In this document: positions 1 through 7,510 of the stretch, in pieces | How the letters are laid out: each line of letters starts with the position of its first letter | How positions within the stretch are numbered: the stretch's first letter is position 1 | Assembly (NCBI GenBank): GCA_013360985.1 | Contig: JABWAM010000028.1 | Span: 1 to 15,598 of the forward strand | Direction: 5' to 3' | DNA length: 15,598 nucleotides | From: Verrucomicrobiia bacterium | GTDB lineage: Bacteria; Verrucomicrobiota; Verrucomicrobiia; JABWAM01 | Notes under the pieces: model-generated | Told to the model about the DNA's origin: nothing | The model's input: only the letters and a program-made list of their open reading frames with translations | Database searches by the model: none | Made by a program: the position numbers and the translations under genes

Positions 1-2
1 GT

Positions 3-230
3 GAGTTCGCCATCGTCGTGGCCGAAGACTGGCAGCACCGGGGCCTCGCCCGCCGGCTGATGGGCGTGCTCATCGAAACCGCGCGCAACCGCGGCCTCCA
101 CGCCATGACCGGCATCTTCCTGTCCAACAACGACCGCATGCTCAAGTTCGTCCAGAGCCTGGGCTTCGTGCTCACCAACGACCCGGAAGACAACACCATC
201 AAGCACGGCGCCCTGATGCTGCAGGGCTGA
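3..230 (+). CDS. GNAT-family acetyltransferase, C-terminal fragment (Pat-like)
   Basis: The reading frame is open from the window's first bases (EFAIVVAEDW...) to the TGA at 228-230, so only about 75 C-terminal residues are visible and the true start lies upstream. The segment has the GNAT acetyl-CoA-binding core: a hydrophobic strand (FAIVV), then QHRGLARRLM, which fits the Q/RxxGxG/A pyrophosphate-binding loop, then the helix LIETARNRGL, and later the strand and helix NNDRMLKFVQSLGF. This ending resembles the GNAT domain found at the C-terminus of bifunctional acyl-CoA synthetase/Pat protein acetyltransferases in Proteobacteria, but a stand-alone GNAT enzyme cannot be excluded. The acetyl acceptor cannot be read from the fragment. 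The stop codon overlaps the start of tag by one base (TGATG), which suggests co-translation. Confidence 0.8.
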   Translation, partial: EFAIVVAEDWQHRGLARRLMGVLIETARNRGLHAMTGIFLSNNDRMLKFVQSLGFVLTNDPEDNTIKHGALMLQG

Positions 231-835
231 TGATGAACGACACGCCCAGCAAGGCCGTGCGCTGCGCCTGGTGCGGGGATGACCCCCTGTACCAGGCCTA
301 CCATGACACCGAGTGGGGCGTGCCGCTCCACGACGACCGGGCGCTGTTCGAGCTCCTGACCCTCGAAGGTGCCCAGGCCGGGCTGTCGTGGATCACCGTG
401 CTGCGCAAGCGCGAGACCTATCGGCAGGCCTTTGCCGGCTTCGACCCGGCCGTCGTCGCCACCTTCACCGAGGCCGACCAGGCCACGCTGATGCAGAACC
501 CGGGCATCGTCCGCAACCGCCTCAAAATCTCCTCCACCATCGACAACGCCCGCGCCTTCCTGGCCATCCAGGCAGAGTTCGGCAGTTTCGATGCCTGGCT
601 GTGGCAGTTCGTCGATGGTCAGCCTATCCACAACAGCCTGCGCAGTCTGGCCGACGCCCAGGCCAGCACGCCCCTCTCCGACGCGCTCAGCAAGGCCCTC
701 AAGAAGCGTGGTTTCCGCTTCGTCGGCAGCACCATCTGCTATGCCTTCATGCAGGCCGCCGGCCTGGTGAACGACCACACCATCGACTGTTTCCGCCATC
801 GGGAAGTGACCGCGCTATCATCGCGCCCTCTGTAA
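230..835 (+). CDS. tag: DNA-3-methyladenine glycosylase I
   Basis: Constitutive base-excision-repair enzyme that removes 3-methyladenine from alkylated DNA, acting in the cytoplasm on the chromosome. The 201-residue product is close to the roughly 187-residue E. coli Tag and can be aligned by eye along its whole length. The zinc-snap ligands are present: Cys12 and His25 near the N-terminus (RCAWC, YHDTEWG), and His183 and Cys187 near the C-terminus (NDHTIDC) with the same four-residue spacing as in E. coli. The catalytic and binding-pocket region LEGAQAGLSWITVL, with Glu46 and Trp54, is intact, as is SKALKKRGFRFVGSTICYAFMQ-type sequence around residues 155-176. The start at 230 overlaps the upstream stop by one base; a second ATG follows at once at 233. 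The gene lies 19 bp before the mutarotase frame, consistent with one transcript. It looks complete and functional. Confidence 0.95.
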   Translation: MMNDTPSKAVRCAWCGDDPLYQAYHDTEWGVPLHDDRALFELLTLEGAQAGLSWITVLRKRETYRQAFAGFDPAVVATFTEADQATLMQNPGIVRNRLKISSTIDNARAFLAIQAEFGSFDAWLWQFVDGQPIHNSLRSLADAQASTPLSDALSKALKKRGFRFVGSTICYAFMQAAGLVNDHTIDCFRHREVTALSSRPL

Positions 836-854
836 CCCCGCCCCCTCCGGAATC

Positions 855-2609
855 ATGACCGACCAGATCGAAATGGCCGAGCTGCACGGCCAGCCCGTCA
901 TCAAACTGCAAACCCCCGACGGCGCCGTCGCCCTGATCAGCCTGTTCGGCGCCCAGCTGCTGTCATGGACACCGGCCGGCGGCGAAGACCGCCTCTACCT
1001 CAGCCCGAAAGCCGTCTTCGATGGCCAAACGGCCATTCGTGGTGGCGTCCCCCTGTGCTTTCCCCAGTTTGCCGGCGAAGGCCCCCTGCCCAAGCACGGC
1101 TTCGCCCGCAACAAACAGTGGGCAGTCAGCGGCAGCCGCGCCGGCAAGGATTTCGCCGTCACCACCCTGCAGCTCGTGGATGACGCCGACACCCGCGCCC
1201 TGTGGCCCCACGCCTTTGCCGCGGAGATGAGCATTTCCATCGGCGGCGGACGCCTGGACATGGAGCTGGAAGTCACCAATACCGGCGACGCCCCCTTCAG
1301 CTTCACGGCTGCCCTGCACACCTACCTCAAGGTGCGCGAAGTGAGCGTTCCCGCCCTGGGCGGCGACGCTTTCACCGTCGCCCCTGTGCCGCGTCAGCCG
1401 ACGCAAACCACGGAAAACGTGAACGGCATTCCCTACAACGTCCTGACTTGGAGCACCACGATCAGCGCCGTCAAATCCGGCGAGCACCCCTTGGACAGCC
1501 GGATCCAACTCGCCGTCCTCCAGCCAACGCGCCATCGCCTTCGCGACGTTTTCGGCGGCGACTTTTTCGATAACTTTTTCGGGAACGATTTCTTCGGTGG
1601 CTTCGAGGCAAAAACGGTCTCGGTCGCCTCCTCGCCCACCTCCCTCAAGGCCCTCCCTCTCCCCGAGGAGGGACGGCCGGACACTTTCAGCGGCGCCGTG
1701 GGACATTTTGAGTTGCGCGCCGAAGCGGATCCGCGCCAGGTCGTCGCGGGCGATCCGATCACTTTGCGCTTCACCTTGCGGGGGAACGGCAACCTTGAGC
1801 GCCTCCAGGCGCCGCGCCTCGCCGATTCCGCCAAGTGGAAAACCTACCCCTCCAACGCGCGGCCTTCGCCCGACGGATCGGAGAAGGACGCCGCGCAGCG
1901 CGCGTTCGAACAGGCCGTCATCCCGCTCGATGCCGCGGTCCAGACCGTGCCGCCCGTTTCCTGGAGTTACTTCGACCCCGAAGCGCGCCGATACGTCACT
2001 CTGACAACTCCCGCTCTGCCCCTCAAAGTCTTGCCGCCTGCGCACGCCGCAACCTCATCGCCCGCCGCCTCCCCCGAAGCGCCGCCGCCGCCGCCCACCG
2101 AGGAAGAAAGGGCGCTCGCGGAGGCGAGCTCCTGGGCGCGGCGCGCCGCGGGACGCCTCCTCCTGCTGGGACAAAAACCCGCCTTCTGGCTCGCGCTTCT
2201 CGTTCCCCTCGTCAGTTTTTCCGCGGGACGCCGCGCGTGGGAAAGCATTCGCCGCCGGCGTCAGGATCCTCTACATCTCCGCCGCCTGGCGGCTTCCCGC
2301 GCGGTTCGCTGTGCGCTCGCCGAACTGGACGCCGCCCAGCAGCGGGGAGATTCCTCCCTTTTCTTCGCCGCGGCGGGCCGCGCCCTCCGCGAACAACTCG
2401 CCGCCCGCTTTCACCTCAACTCCGCGAGCCTCGTTCTGCGCGATGTGGAACCCCATCTCAACGGCCGTCCGGAGCTCCTTGGCGAAATCCGCCGCCTCTT
2501 CGAAACCGCGGACGCCGCGGCCTTCGCCGGCGTCGGAACAGACGCCGCCGCGCTCGCAGAATGGAAGGCGCGCCTCGCCTCCTGCCTCGAACAAATCTCT
2601 GCGCGCTGA
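855..2609 (+). CDS. In-frame chimeric ORF: truncated D-hexose-6-phosphate mutarotase joined to truncated BatD
   Basis: One uninterrupted 584-codon frame carries two unrelated halves. Residues 1 to about 160 are the N-terminal half of a D-hexose-6-phosphate mutarotase (YeaD/aldose-1-epimerase superfamily): FGAQLLSWTP, GGVPLCFPQF, HGFAR around His81 and LHTYL around His155. The C-terminal half, including the catalytic glutamate region, is missing. From about residue 163 the sequence is BatD-like: a VPALGGDAFTVAP strand, NGIPYNVLTW, the Phe/Gly-rich stretch 233-250, a second beta domain around 280-392, a Pro/Glu linker near 400-420, one membrane helix at about 442-458 and a cytoplasmic helical tail to the stop. 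BatD proteins are periplasmic, membrane-anchored partners of the MoxR/BatA/BatB (aerotolerance) system. Here the signal peptide and first domain are lost. Both halves are incomplete, so the ORF is probably an assembly chimera or recombination scar rather than a working fusion. The BatD half sits 104 bp before lpxA. Confidence 0.85.
   Translation: MTDQIEMAELHGQPVIKLQTPDGAVALISLFGAQLLSWTPAGGEDRLYLSPKAVFDGQTAIRGGVPLCFPQFAGEGPLPKHGFARNKQWAVSGSRAGKDFAVTTLQLVDDADTRALWPHAFAAEMSISIGGGRLDMELEVTNTGDAPFSFTAALHTYLKVREVSVPALGGDAFTVAPVPRQPTQTTENVNGIPYNVLTWSTTISAVKSGEHPLDSRIQLAVLQPTRHRLRDVFGGDFFDNFFGNDFFGGFEAKTVSVASSPTSLKALPLPEEGRPDTFSGAVGHFELRAEADPRQVVAGDPITLRFTLRGNGNLERLQAPRLADSAKWKTYPSNARPSPDGSEKDAAQRAFEQAVIPLDAAVQTVPPVSWSYFDPEARRYVTLTTPALPLKVLPPAHAATSSPAASPEAPPPPPTEEERALAEASSWARRAAGRLLLLGQKPAFWLALLVPLVSFSAGRRAWESIRRRRQDPLHLRRLAASRAVRCALAELDAAQQRGDSSLFFAAAGRALREQLAARFHLNSASLVLRDVEPHLNGRPELLGEIRRLFETADAAAFAGVGTDAAALAEWKARLASCLEQISAR
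1335..1360. other. Probable chimeric junction (mutarotase to BatD)
   Basis: The encoded protein switches family between the mutarotase motif LHTYL (ending near 1330) and the BatD-like strand VPALGGDAF (starting near 1340). Upstream genes look betaproteobacterial and downstream genes look verrucomicrobial. The exact base cannot be fixed by eye because the connecting residues KVREVS could belong to either parent. No insertion-sequence end, direct repeat or attachment site is visible at the join. Confidence 0.65.
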
Positions 2610-2713
2610 CGAAAATCCAACGCGTGGGCCCAGGCGTCGCGCGTTTCCCACTCCGCCGGTCCGCCCCGTTTCGGCTTTCGCGCGGAACGGGCTTGTGGTT
2701 TCCTTTTCCGAGC

Positions 2714-3514
2714 ATGCCGAGCATCCATCCCACCGCCGTCGTCGCGCCGAGCGCCGAAATCCATAACTCCGCGGAGGTCGGCCCTTACGCGATCCTCGAG
2801 GATCGCGTCGTCCTCGGTGCCGGCTGCCGCGTCGGCCCGCATTGCCATCTCCTCGGCGACACGACCCTCGGAGAGGACAACCGCCTCCATGCCGGCGTGG
2901 TGCTCGGCGATATTCCTCAGGATCTCTCCTGGCGCGATCCGCCCGCGGGGCTTCGCATCGGCCGGGGAAACACCTTTCGCGAGCACGTCACGATCCATCG
3001 CGGCGCGCGAGAGAACACCTTCACCGAGATCGGCGACGACAACTATTTCATGGCGCACTGCCACGTCGGCCATAACTCGCGCGTGGGGAACCACGCGATC
3101 CTCGCCAACGCCGTGCTGCTCGGCGGCTACGTCGAAATCCAGGATCGCGCGTTCCTCGGCGGCGGCGCGGTCGTCCACCAGTTTTGCCGCGTCGGCGCGC
3201 TCGCCATTCTCCGCGGCCTCGCGCGCATCAGCAAGGATGTGCCCCCCTGCTGCATGGCCGTCGAGAATAACGAGCTCGTCGGCTTGAACGCGATCGGGAT
3301 GAAGCGCGCGGGATTCTCCGCGGAACAGCGGGGCGCGTTGAAAAAGGCCTATGCGACGCTCTTTCTCTCGAACCAAAATCTTTCCCAAGCCATCGCGACA
3401 CTGGAAAGCGGCCCGCTCACTCCCGACGTGGAACGGTTGCTCCAGTTTATTCGCGATTCGCATCGGGGAGTCTGCCGCGCGCGCAAACGGCCAACCCTCG
3501 ATCCGGACGAGTGA
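2714..3514 (+). CDS. lpxA: Acyl-ACP--UDP-N-acetylglucosamine O-acyltransferase
   Basis: Cytoplasmic homotrimeric enzyme that transfers a 3-hydroxyacyl chain from acyl-ACP to UDP-GlcNAc, the first step of lipid A synthesis. The 266-residue product matches the family length (262 in E. coli) and consists of left-handed beta-helix hexapeptide repeats over residues 1 to about 180, then a helical tail. Aligned to E. coli with a constant offset of five, catalytic His125 is His120, His122 is His117 and His160 is His155 (VHQFC). E. coli His144 is replaced by Tyr139. Gly168 aligns with the E. coli hydrocarbon-ruler Gly173, which in that enzyme allows a long (C14) acyl chain. The ATG at 2714 gives the expected N-terminus (IHPTAVV), although no strong ribosome-binding site precedes it. 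The frame is open further upstream only by overlapping BatD. Its TGA directly abuts the stop of the opposite-strand gene. Confidence 0.93.
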   Translation: MPSIHPTAVVAPSAEIHNSAEVGPYAILEDRVVLGAGCRVGPHCHLLGDTTLGEDNRLHAGVVLGDIPQDLSWRDPPAGLRIGRGNTFREHVTIHRGARENTFTEIGDDNYFMAHCHVGHNSRVGNHAILANAVLLGGYVEIQDRAFLGGGAVVHQFCRVGALAILRGLARISKDVPPCCMAVENNELVGLNAIGMKRAGFSAEQRGALKKAYATLFLSNQNLSQAIATLESGPLTPDVERLLQFIRDSHRGVCRARKRPTLDPDE

Positions 3515-4099
3515 CTACGGCGCCCATCTCTCAAAGGAACCGTTGAATTGGGCGAACATGGACTGAACCAGCCCGAGGTGATTCTCGTCGGCCAGCATGC
3601 CGAGCGTGATCAGTTTTCCTTCGTTAAAAAAACTGCGTTCATACCCCTCCAACTCTCGTCCCTCCTCGCTCCGCCGAAAGCGCACCGCGACCTCTCCTCC
3701 CTCGGGAGACGCCTCGAAGGCGAGGATTTTCACGTCGCCGCCGCCTTTTGCATCGTCCCATTTCTTCCGCAGCGCCGCGATCGCCGGCTCGCTCATCCGC
3801 TCAAAACTTCCTCCTTTGCCGTCCTCGATCTTCTCGACGCGCAACCCGATCACGGCGACCCCCGAAGGCGCTCCGATCGCCCCGACATCGAACCCCATGC
3901 AGTTTGACATCCATTTCCACTCGCGCGCGTCCAGCGCGCGGTACTGCAGGTCGCCAATGGTGAAAACCAAGATCGGCGTCGCCCCCGCTTCGCCATGCGC
4001 TTCGTTCAGAGTTCGCGACTCGACCCGGACCGATTCCGCTTTCACGGACGTCCCATGAGCCAGAAGACCCAGGAGCAAAAATCCGATGATCCGCCGCAT
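3515..4099 (-). CDS. Secreted protein of unknown function at the end of the prepilin cassette
   Basis: The family is not recognised. The 194-residue product starts with a convincing Sec signal peptide, MRRIIGFLLLGLLAHGTSVKA, probably cut after the Ala at 21, leaving a mature domain of about 173 residues. The mature part has mixed charge and alternating strands (ILVFTIGDLQYRAL, SGVAVIGLRVEKI, DVKILAFEAS, GEVAVRFRRS), two cysteines at most, and ends FNGSFERWAP, so it looks like a small periplasmic alpha/beta protein. A start further upstream at 4135 (MVEELTARRAQRM...) would overlap the PilX-like gene by 16 bp and add 12 residues before the signal peptide; 4099 is preferred because it places the signal peptide at the N-terminus, but neither has a clear ribosome-binding site. 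Its position as the last cassette gene suggests a role in pilus or secretion function. It ends back to back with lpxA, with no spacer. Confidence 0.75.
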   Translation of the reverse strand: MRRIIGFLLLGLLAHGTSVKAESVRVESRTLNEAHGEAGATPILVFTIGDLQYRALDAREWKWMSNCMGFDVGAIGAPSGVAVIGLRVEKIEDGKGGSFERMSEPAIAALRKKWDDAKGGGDVKILAFEASPEGGEVAVRFRRSEEGRELEGYERSFFNEGKLITLGMLADENHLGLVQSMFAQFNGSFERWAP

Positions 4100-4119
4100 C
4101 CGCTGCGCGCGTCGCGCCG

Positions 4120-6309
4120 TCAATTCTTCGACCATAGACCGTTCGCGAAGCGCCGCACGACGGGCGTCCCTTTGGGAAGCTTGTTCGGATCGAGATACTC
4201 CGTATTGAAAGCGTAGTAGCGCACGGGAGGGTCGAATACGTAATTGCCCGTCCCCGATGTCTTGTAATAACTCTTCGCCTGCTGGCTGTAAAAGAGGCTG
4301 ACCATCGAGCCCGAGATCTTGAATGAACAGCTCCCCCAGTTCTCCATGAAACGCGGGAAATTGTTGATGCCGCCCGTGGTGCCGCTGCTGGAAGAGGCGG
4401 TCGCCGTTTTGCTCGTCGTCGAAGCGCCCGCGATGATCGCCGCATTCACTTCGGTGGAAGTGGAGACCGCACGCCGCGACCACAGCGTCGACATGCTGCT
4501 GTAGTCGTCGTCGCTCGCGCGGCTCCAGGACGCCGACATGAAACTGACCGCGTCGGCGACGATCATCGCCGGTTTGATGCCGCTCGGATTACTGCCGGTC
4601 GACGGATCGTAGCTCGCTTCTTTACTCGGTGAACTCGCGCTGCCTCCGGAGGAGCCGGTCCCTTCCGGCGCGGTGTTCAGATTTCCATCCGCGTTGAAGT
4701 GTCCGATGACGTAAACCGGATTTTCCGAGACGAGACTGATCGAGGGGACCTGCGTCGCGCTCTTCGTCGCGCTGCCTCCCGAAGACGATTTGTCGTCAAC
4801 CCGCAACCCCGGCCGCCGCCCCGACGAGCTCGTTCCATTGTAATTGTCGTCGTAAAAATAGATGACGCCGTTGAAGGTGGGGGTCGTGATCGCCGTGCCG
4901 CCCGCGTCCGTCGTGATGGGCGCGCCGCCGGGGCCCAAGAACTGCCCGCTCGAGTTGACCGCCGCATAGAGATGTTCCAGATAGAGCTCCGTCATGGTGA
5001 TCTTGTTGTTGTCCATGAGATACTCCCGCTGATCACGGACGGTGGCCGTGGCCTTCGGCACGATCTGCGCCTGGTTAAGCAGATTGACCGTCTTGAAGGA
5101 GGTCACGTTCCCGTTGCTATCGCGCATCGGCACCTTGAAGTAAACGTTCGTGCCGCTGCGGTGGATCACCAACGAGGCGGAATACGCCATCTTGGCCTTT
5201 TGCTTGTCTGCGTTGTCCGCTCCCGTGTTGATGCTCCAGGAGATGTTGTCCGCGGTCGTGGTCGCCGGCGCCTCGATCATCACGTGATACGGATTGTTGA
5301 AACCCGCATAAGGCTGATTCGGATTGCTGCTGCTGATCACCGAATCCGGCAGCGGCGGCGTGATCGTCCCGATTCCATGATCCGTGTTTTTGACCCCCCC
5401 GTTCCATCGGGTCACCGAGCCGGTATCCCAGTCGCCCGCCTTGCTGTCGTAGTAGGTCGAGGAACTCCCAGAACCGCTGCGCGCGTTCACATACGCGCCC
5501 GAGACGGGGTTCTTCACGTTGAAATCGCCCTTGGTCGAATTCCAGGTCGGAACGCCCGTTTGCCAAGATCCGCTGCCGCTGCTGTTCCAGTACTTCAGGC
5601 CGTACCAAACCTCTTTGGCGCACGTGAGGTTCCCGTTGATGTTGAGATTGGCCAGCGGCGCGAAATAAAGCGTTCCGTTGACATGGACCTTCCCGTTGAT
5701 CGTCATCGCCTCGGCGTTGAACACCTCCGAATCCATGTTGTAGAAAACCGCGTATTGAAAGATCGGAATGTAATCAATATAGAAATCCTGCTGAACAGTC
5801 TTCGGAACGCTGTAGCGCCCCGGACTCGTGGCCGTCGCCGAACAACGAATGGTGCCCCGGATCGCGTAGAGGCCCGCGAGCGCGTCGGTGCTGTCGGGCG
5901 GAATCTGGCTGCTCATGAAGATATTCGTCGATCCCGCGTTGGTTATGTAGCCGATGCTGACGGCATTGAACGTGAAGTTCGTGAGCGCCTTCACCGAGGA
6001 GGGCGGGCTTCCGCTGACGAGCGAGTTGAGCGCGCTCTGCGTCGGCGCCGTCGGTCCGGAGACGTAACCGTTTAACGGATAATTCTTGACGATCAACTGC
6101 TGAACCTGAGCCATGCTCCGTCGCACGGCGGCTTCGGCGCCGTAAAACGAGGAGATGCGCAACTGGCGGCGCGTCACCTGAACCGTCTCGGTGCCCGTCC
6201 ATTGGAGGAGGGCGCCGAGCAACACCGAAAGAATGGCCACGAAGGCCATGGTCGTGACGAGCGCCGAGCCGCGCGGCCCGAGCGAGGGAAGAGCCGATCG
6301 AGTTTTCAT
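4120..6309 (-). CDS. PilX-like pilus-assembly/minor pseudopilin protein, large
   Basis: The 729-residue product begins with a short basic leader and a single hydrophobic helix (PRGSALVTTMAFVAILSVLLGALLQW, about residues 11-36), followed by a helix with GAEAAVRRSMAQVQQL. This is the N-terminal pattern of PilX-type proteins. A Gly precedes the hydrophobic segment, but the +5 position is Thr rather than the Glu of major prepilins. The rest is a very Ser/Gly/Thr/Asn-rich, beta-strand-rich exported region with phrases such as TINGKVHVNGTLYF, NGVIYFYDDN and PVYVIGHFNADG, suggesting a long extracellular or periplasmic passenger. ATG 6309 is chosen over 6327 because a consensus GGAGG lies five bases upstream of it. 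The gene follows the second prepilin by 11 bp. PilX proteins are usually below 250 residues, so this is an enlarged member, as often seen in Verrucomicrobiota. The exact function is unknown. Confidence 0.8.
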   Translation of the reverse strand: MKTRSALPSLGPRGSALVTTMAFVAILSVLLGALLQWTGTETVQVTRRQLRISSFYGAEAAVRRSMAQVQQLIVKNYPLNGYVSGPTAPTQSALNSLVSGSPPSSVKALTNFTFNAVSIGYITNAGSTNIFMSSQIPPDSTDALAGLYAIRGTIRCSATATSPGRYSVPKTVQQDFYIDYIPIFQYAVFYNMDSEVFNAEAMTINGKVHVNGTLYFAPLANLNINGNLTCAKEVWYGLKYWNSSGSGSWQTGVPTWNSTKGDFNVKNPVSGAYVNARSGSGSSSTYYDSKAGDWDTGSVTRWNGGVKNTDHGIGTITPPLPDSVISSSNPNQPYAGFNNPYHVMIEAPATTTADNISWSINTGADNADKQKAKMAYSASLVIHRSGTNVYFKVPMRDSNGNVTSFKTVNLLNQAQIVPKATATVRDQREYLMDNNKITMTELYLEHLYAAVNSSGQFLGPGGAPITTDAGGTAITTPTFNGVIYFYDDNYNGTSSSGRRPGLRVDDKSSSGGSATKSATQVPSISLVSENPVYVIGHFNADGNLNTAPEGTGSSGGSASSPSKEASYDPSTGSNPSGIKPAMIVADAVSFMSASWSRASDDDYSSMSTLWSRRAVSTSTEVNAAIIAGASTTSKTATASSSSGTTGGINNFPRFMENWGSCSFKISGSMVSLFYSQQAKSYYKTSGTGNYVFDPPVRYYAFNTEYLDPNKLPKGTPVVRRFANGLWSKN

Positions 6310-6314
6310 AGGAA

Positions 6315-6319
6315 CCTCC
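6315..6319 (-). promoter_or_regulatory. Ribosome-binding site of the PilX-like gene
   Basis: On the minus strand GGAGG lies five bases before the ATG at 6309. It decides between this start and the upstream ATGs at 6327 and 6321. It lies just past the stop codon of the preceding prepilin gene, so initiation here is probably independent of it. Confidence 0.75.
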
Positions 6320-6320
6320 A

Positions 6321-6926
6321 TTACCAAAGTCCTTCGTTGCGGAAAGCGACGCTGGTTCGAATGTAGATCACCTGTTTGCCGTCGCGATCGTGGGGATCCA
6401 CGACGCGCACGTTGATCACGAACGATCCGCCGACCTGCTGAAAAACGTCGTTGGTGTTCGTGATTCCGTCCACGACGAGCATCGGTTCGCCTTGCGCGGA
6501 GCTCGGCCCCTCGTTGCTGGTCGCGCCCGAGAAAAACCAGACTCCGCGGGTAAAAGCATCCGCGCCGCCGCTCGGGGTGTTGCTCACGTAAAAATGGCGA
6601 AAGATTTGTCCCGCCACGGAGTTCGAAGGGGCGATCACCCGGAAGTAGGCGCCCGCCCCATTCGAGCTAATCACGGGACTCGCGCCATAGCTGTTATAAA
6701 TCGTCGCGGTGCTTCCCAGGCGCAGTTCGTCGGTGATTTTGTCCACGCCGCTGCGCGCGATGCGCTGCACATTGAGCTGGTTCATGCCGCCCGACGACAA
6801 CTGGGTGCAATAGAGATAGAAGGCCAGCAATCCCAGCATGAGGATCGAAAAGACGCCCACCGTGATCATCATCTCGATGAGCGTCATCCCTCGCCCTCGA
6901 TCCATGGCCTGGCGTCGCGATTTCAT
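6321..6926 (-). CDS. Type IV prepilin / type II pseudopilin-like protein (PilW-like)
   Basis: The 201-residue product carries a textbook prepilin leader: a basic N-terminus MKSRRQAMDRGRG, cleavage after Gly13, then MTLIEMMITVGVFSILMLGLLAFYLY with Glu at +5, which forms the hydrophobic assembly helix. Prepilin peptidase (PilD/GspO) would remove the leader and methylate the new N-terminus. The remaining ~165 residues form a globular head with Ser/Gly/Asn-rich strands (VWFFSGATSN, VQRIARSGVDKITDELRLGS). The helix after the membrane segment, with a DKITDELR pattern, resembles the PilW/GspJ minor-pilin class, but the subclass is inference. The start at 6926 overlaps the stop of the upstream prepilin in an ATGA tetranucleotide, so the two are probably translationally coupled. 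It is complete and ends NEGLW-stop. Confidence 0.85.
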   Translation of the reverse strand: MKSRRQAMDRGRGMTLIEMMITVGVFSILMLGLLAFYLYCTQLSSGGMNQLNVQRIARSGVDKITDELRLGSTATIYNSYGASPVISSNGAGAYFRVIAPSNSVAGQIFRHFYVSNTPSGGADAFTRGVWFFSGATSNEGPSSAQGEPMLVVDGITNTNDVFQQVGGSFVINVRVVDPHDRDGKQVIYIRTSVAFRNEGLW

Positions 6927-7510
6927 TGCTGGATCACGGGGTTGTTCCGGATGGTCGTGAGCACCACCGGCCGCTGGGTGCGTCCCAGGAACTGCCAACA
7001 GTTGCTCACGATGAGGATCACGTAATCAAGATTCGTGTCCGCCCCGGAAGGCTTGAGGACGAGAACGTAGCGATCGGTCACGTAGCTGCCGAGATCGTCG
7101 AGGGGAAGGTTGGTCTCGGTGCCGAGCCGCGTGATGTTCGTGATCGTCAAAGGATTGCCGCCGCGCGTCGTCTGAAAAATATTGGTCGCCACGCGACGCG
7201 TGTAAAAAACTGCCGGCGTGCTGCCGGTCGGGAGGGTCGAGAGATAACGCACGGGCTGACTGGCGTTGTTCGTCACCGAAAAATCTCCGTAGGGAGTATA
7301 GAGCGCGTATTCGAGTCCCTGTTCGGCGTAGCTCACCGCCACCTGATAGGCCGATTGGAGCTTCGCGGACTCCTGTCCCTTCACGAAACCGAAAAGCAGC
7401 GTGGCCACGGTCAACGCCAAAATCGCGGAGGACACGACCGTCTCCACCAAGGTCATTCCGGAAGACGCTTGACCCCGTTGCCGACTCGCGGAGGATCGCA
7501 TCGATCGCAT
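6923..7510 (-). CDS. Type IV prepilin / type II pseudopilin-like protein (PilV/GspI-like)
   Basis: First gene of the minus-strand cassette. The 195-residue product has an 18-residue basic leader ending in SSG, cleavage before MTLVETVVSSAILALTVATL with Glu at +5, and a hydrophobic helix of about 22 residues. These are the hallmarks of prepilins processed by prepilin peptidase. The MTLVE plus ALT pattern and the following SAYQVAVSYAEQGLEYAL resemble the PilV/GspI class of minor pilins, which work as priming subunits, but this subclass is inference. In-frame ATGs at 7522, 7510 and 7501 are all possible starts; 7510 is chosen because a GGGGTGG-type purine run lies just upstream, and the choice alters only the leader. 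Its stop overlaps the next prepilin start by four bases. No confident promoter was found in the 200 bp before the tRNA, although the cassette must start there. Confidence 0.83.
   Translation of the reverse strand: MRSMRSSASRQRGQASSGMTLVETVVSSAILALTVATLLFGFVKGQESAKLQSAYQVAVSYAEQGLEYALYTPYGDFSVTNNASQPVRYLSTLPTGSTPAVFYTRRVATNIFQTTRGGNPLTITNITRLGTETNLPLDDLGSYVTDRYVLVLKPSGADTNLDYVILIVSNCWQFLGRTQRPVVLTTIRNNPVIQQ

Noticed and set aside
4699..6075. A 458-codon plus-strand frame opposite the PilX-like gene
   Set aside because: Arg/Val/Asp-rich composition without motifs; the opposite strand has a membrane helix, ribosome-binding site and operon context.
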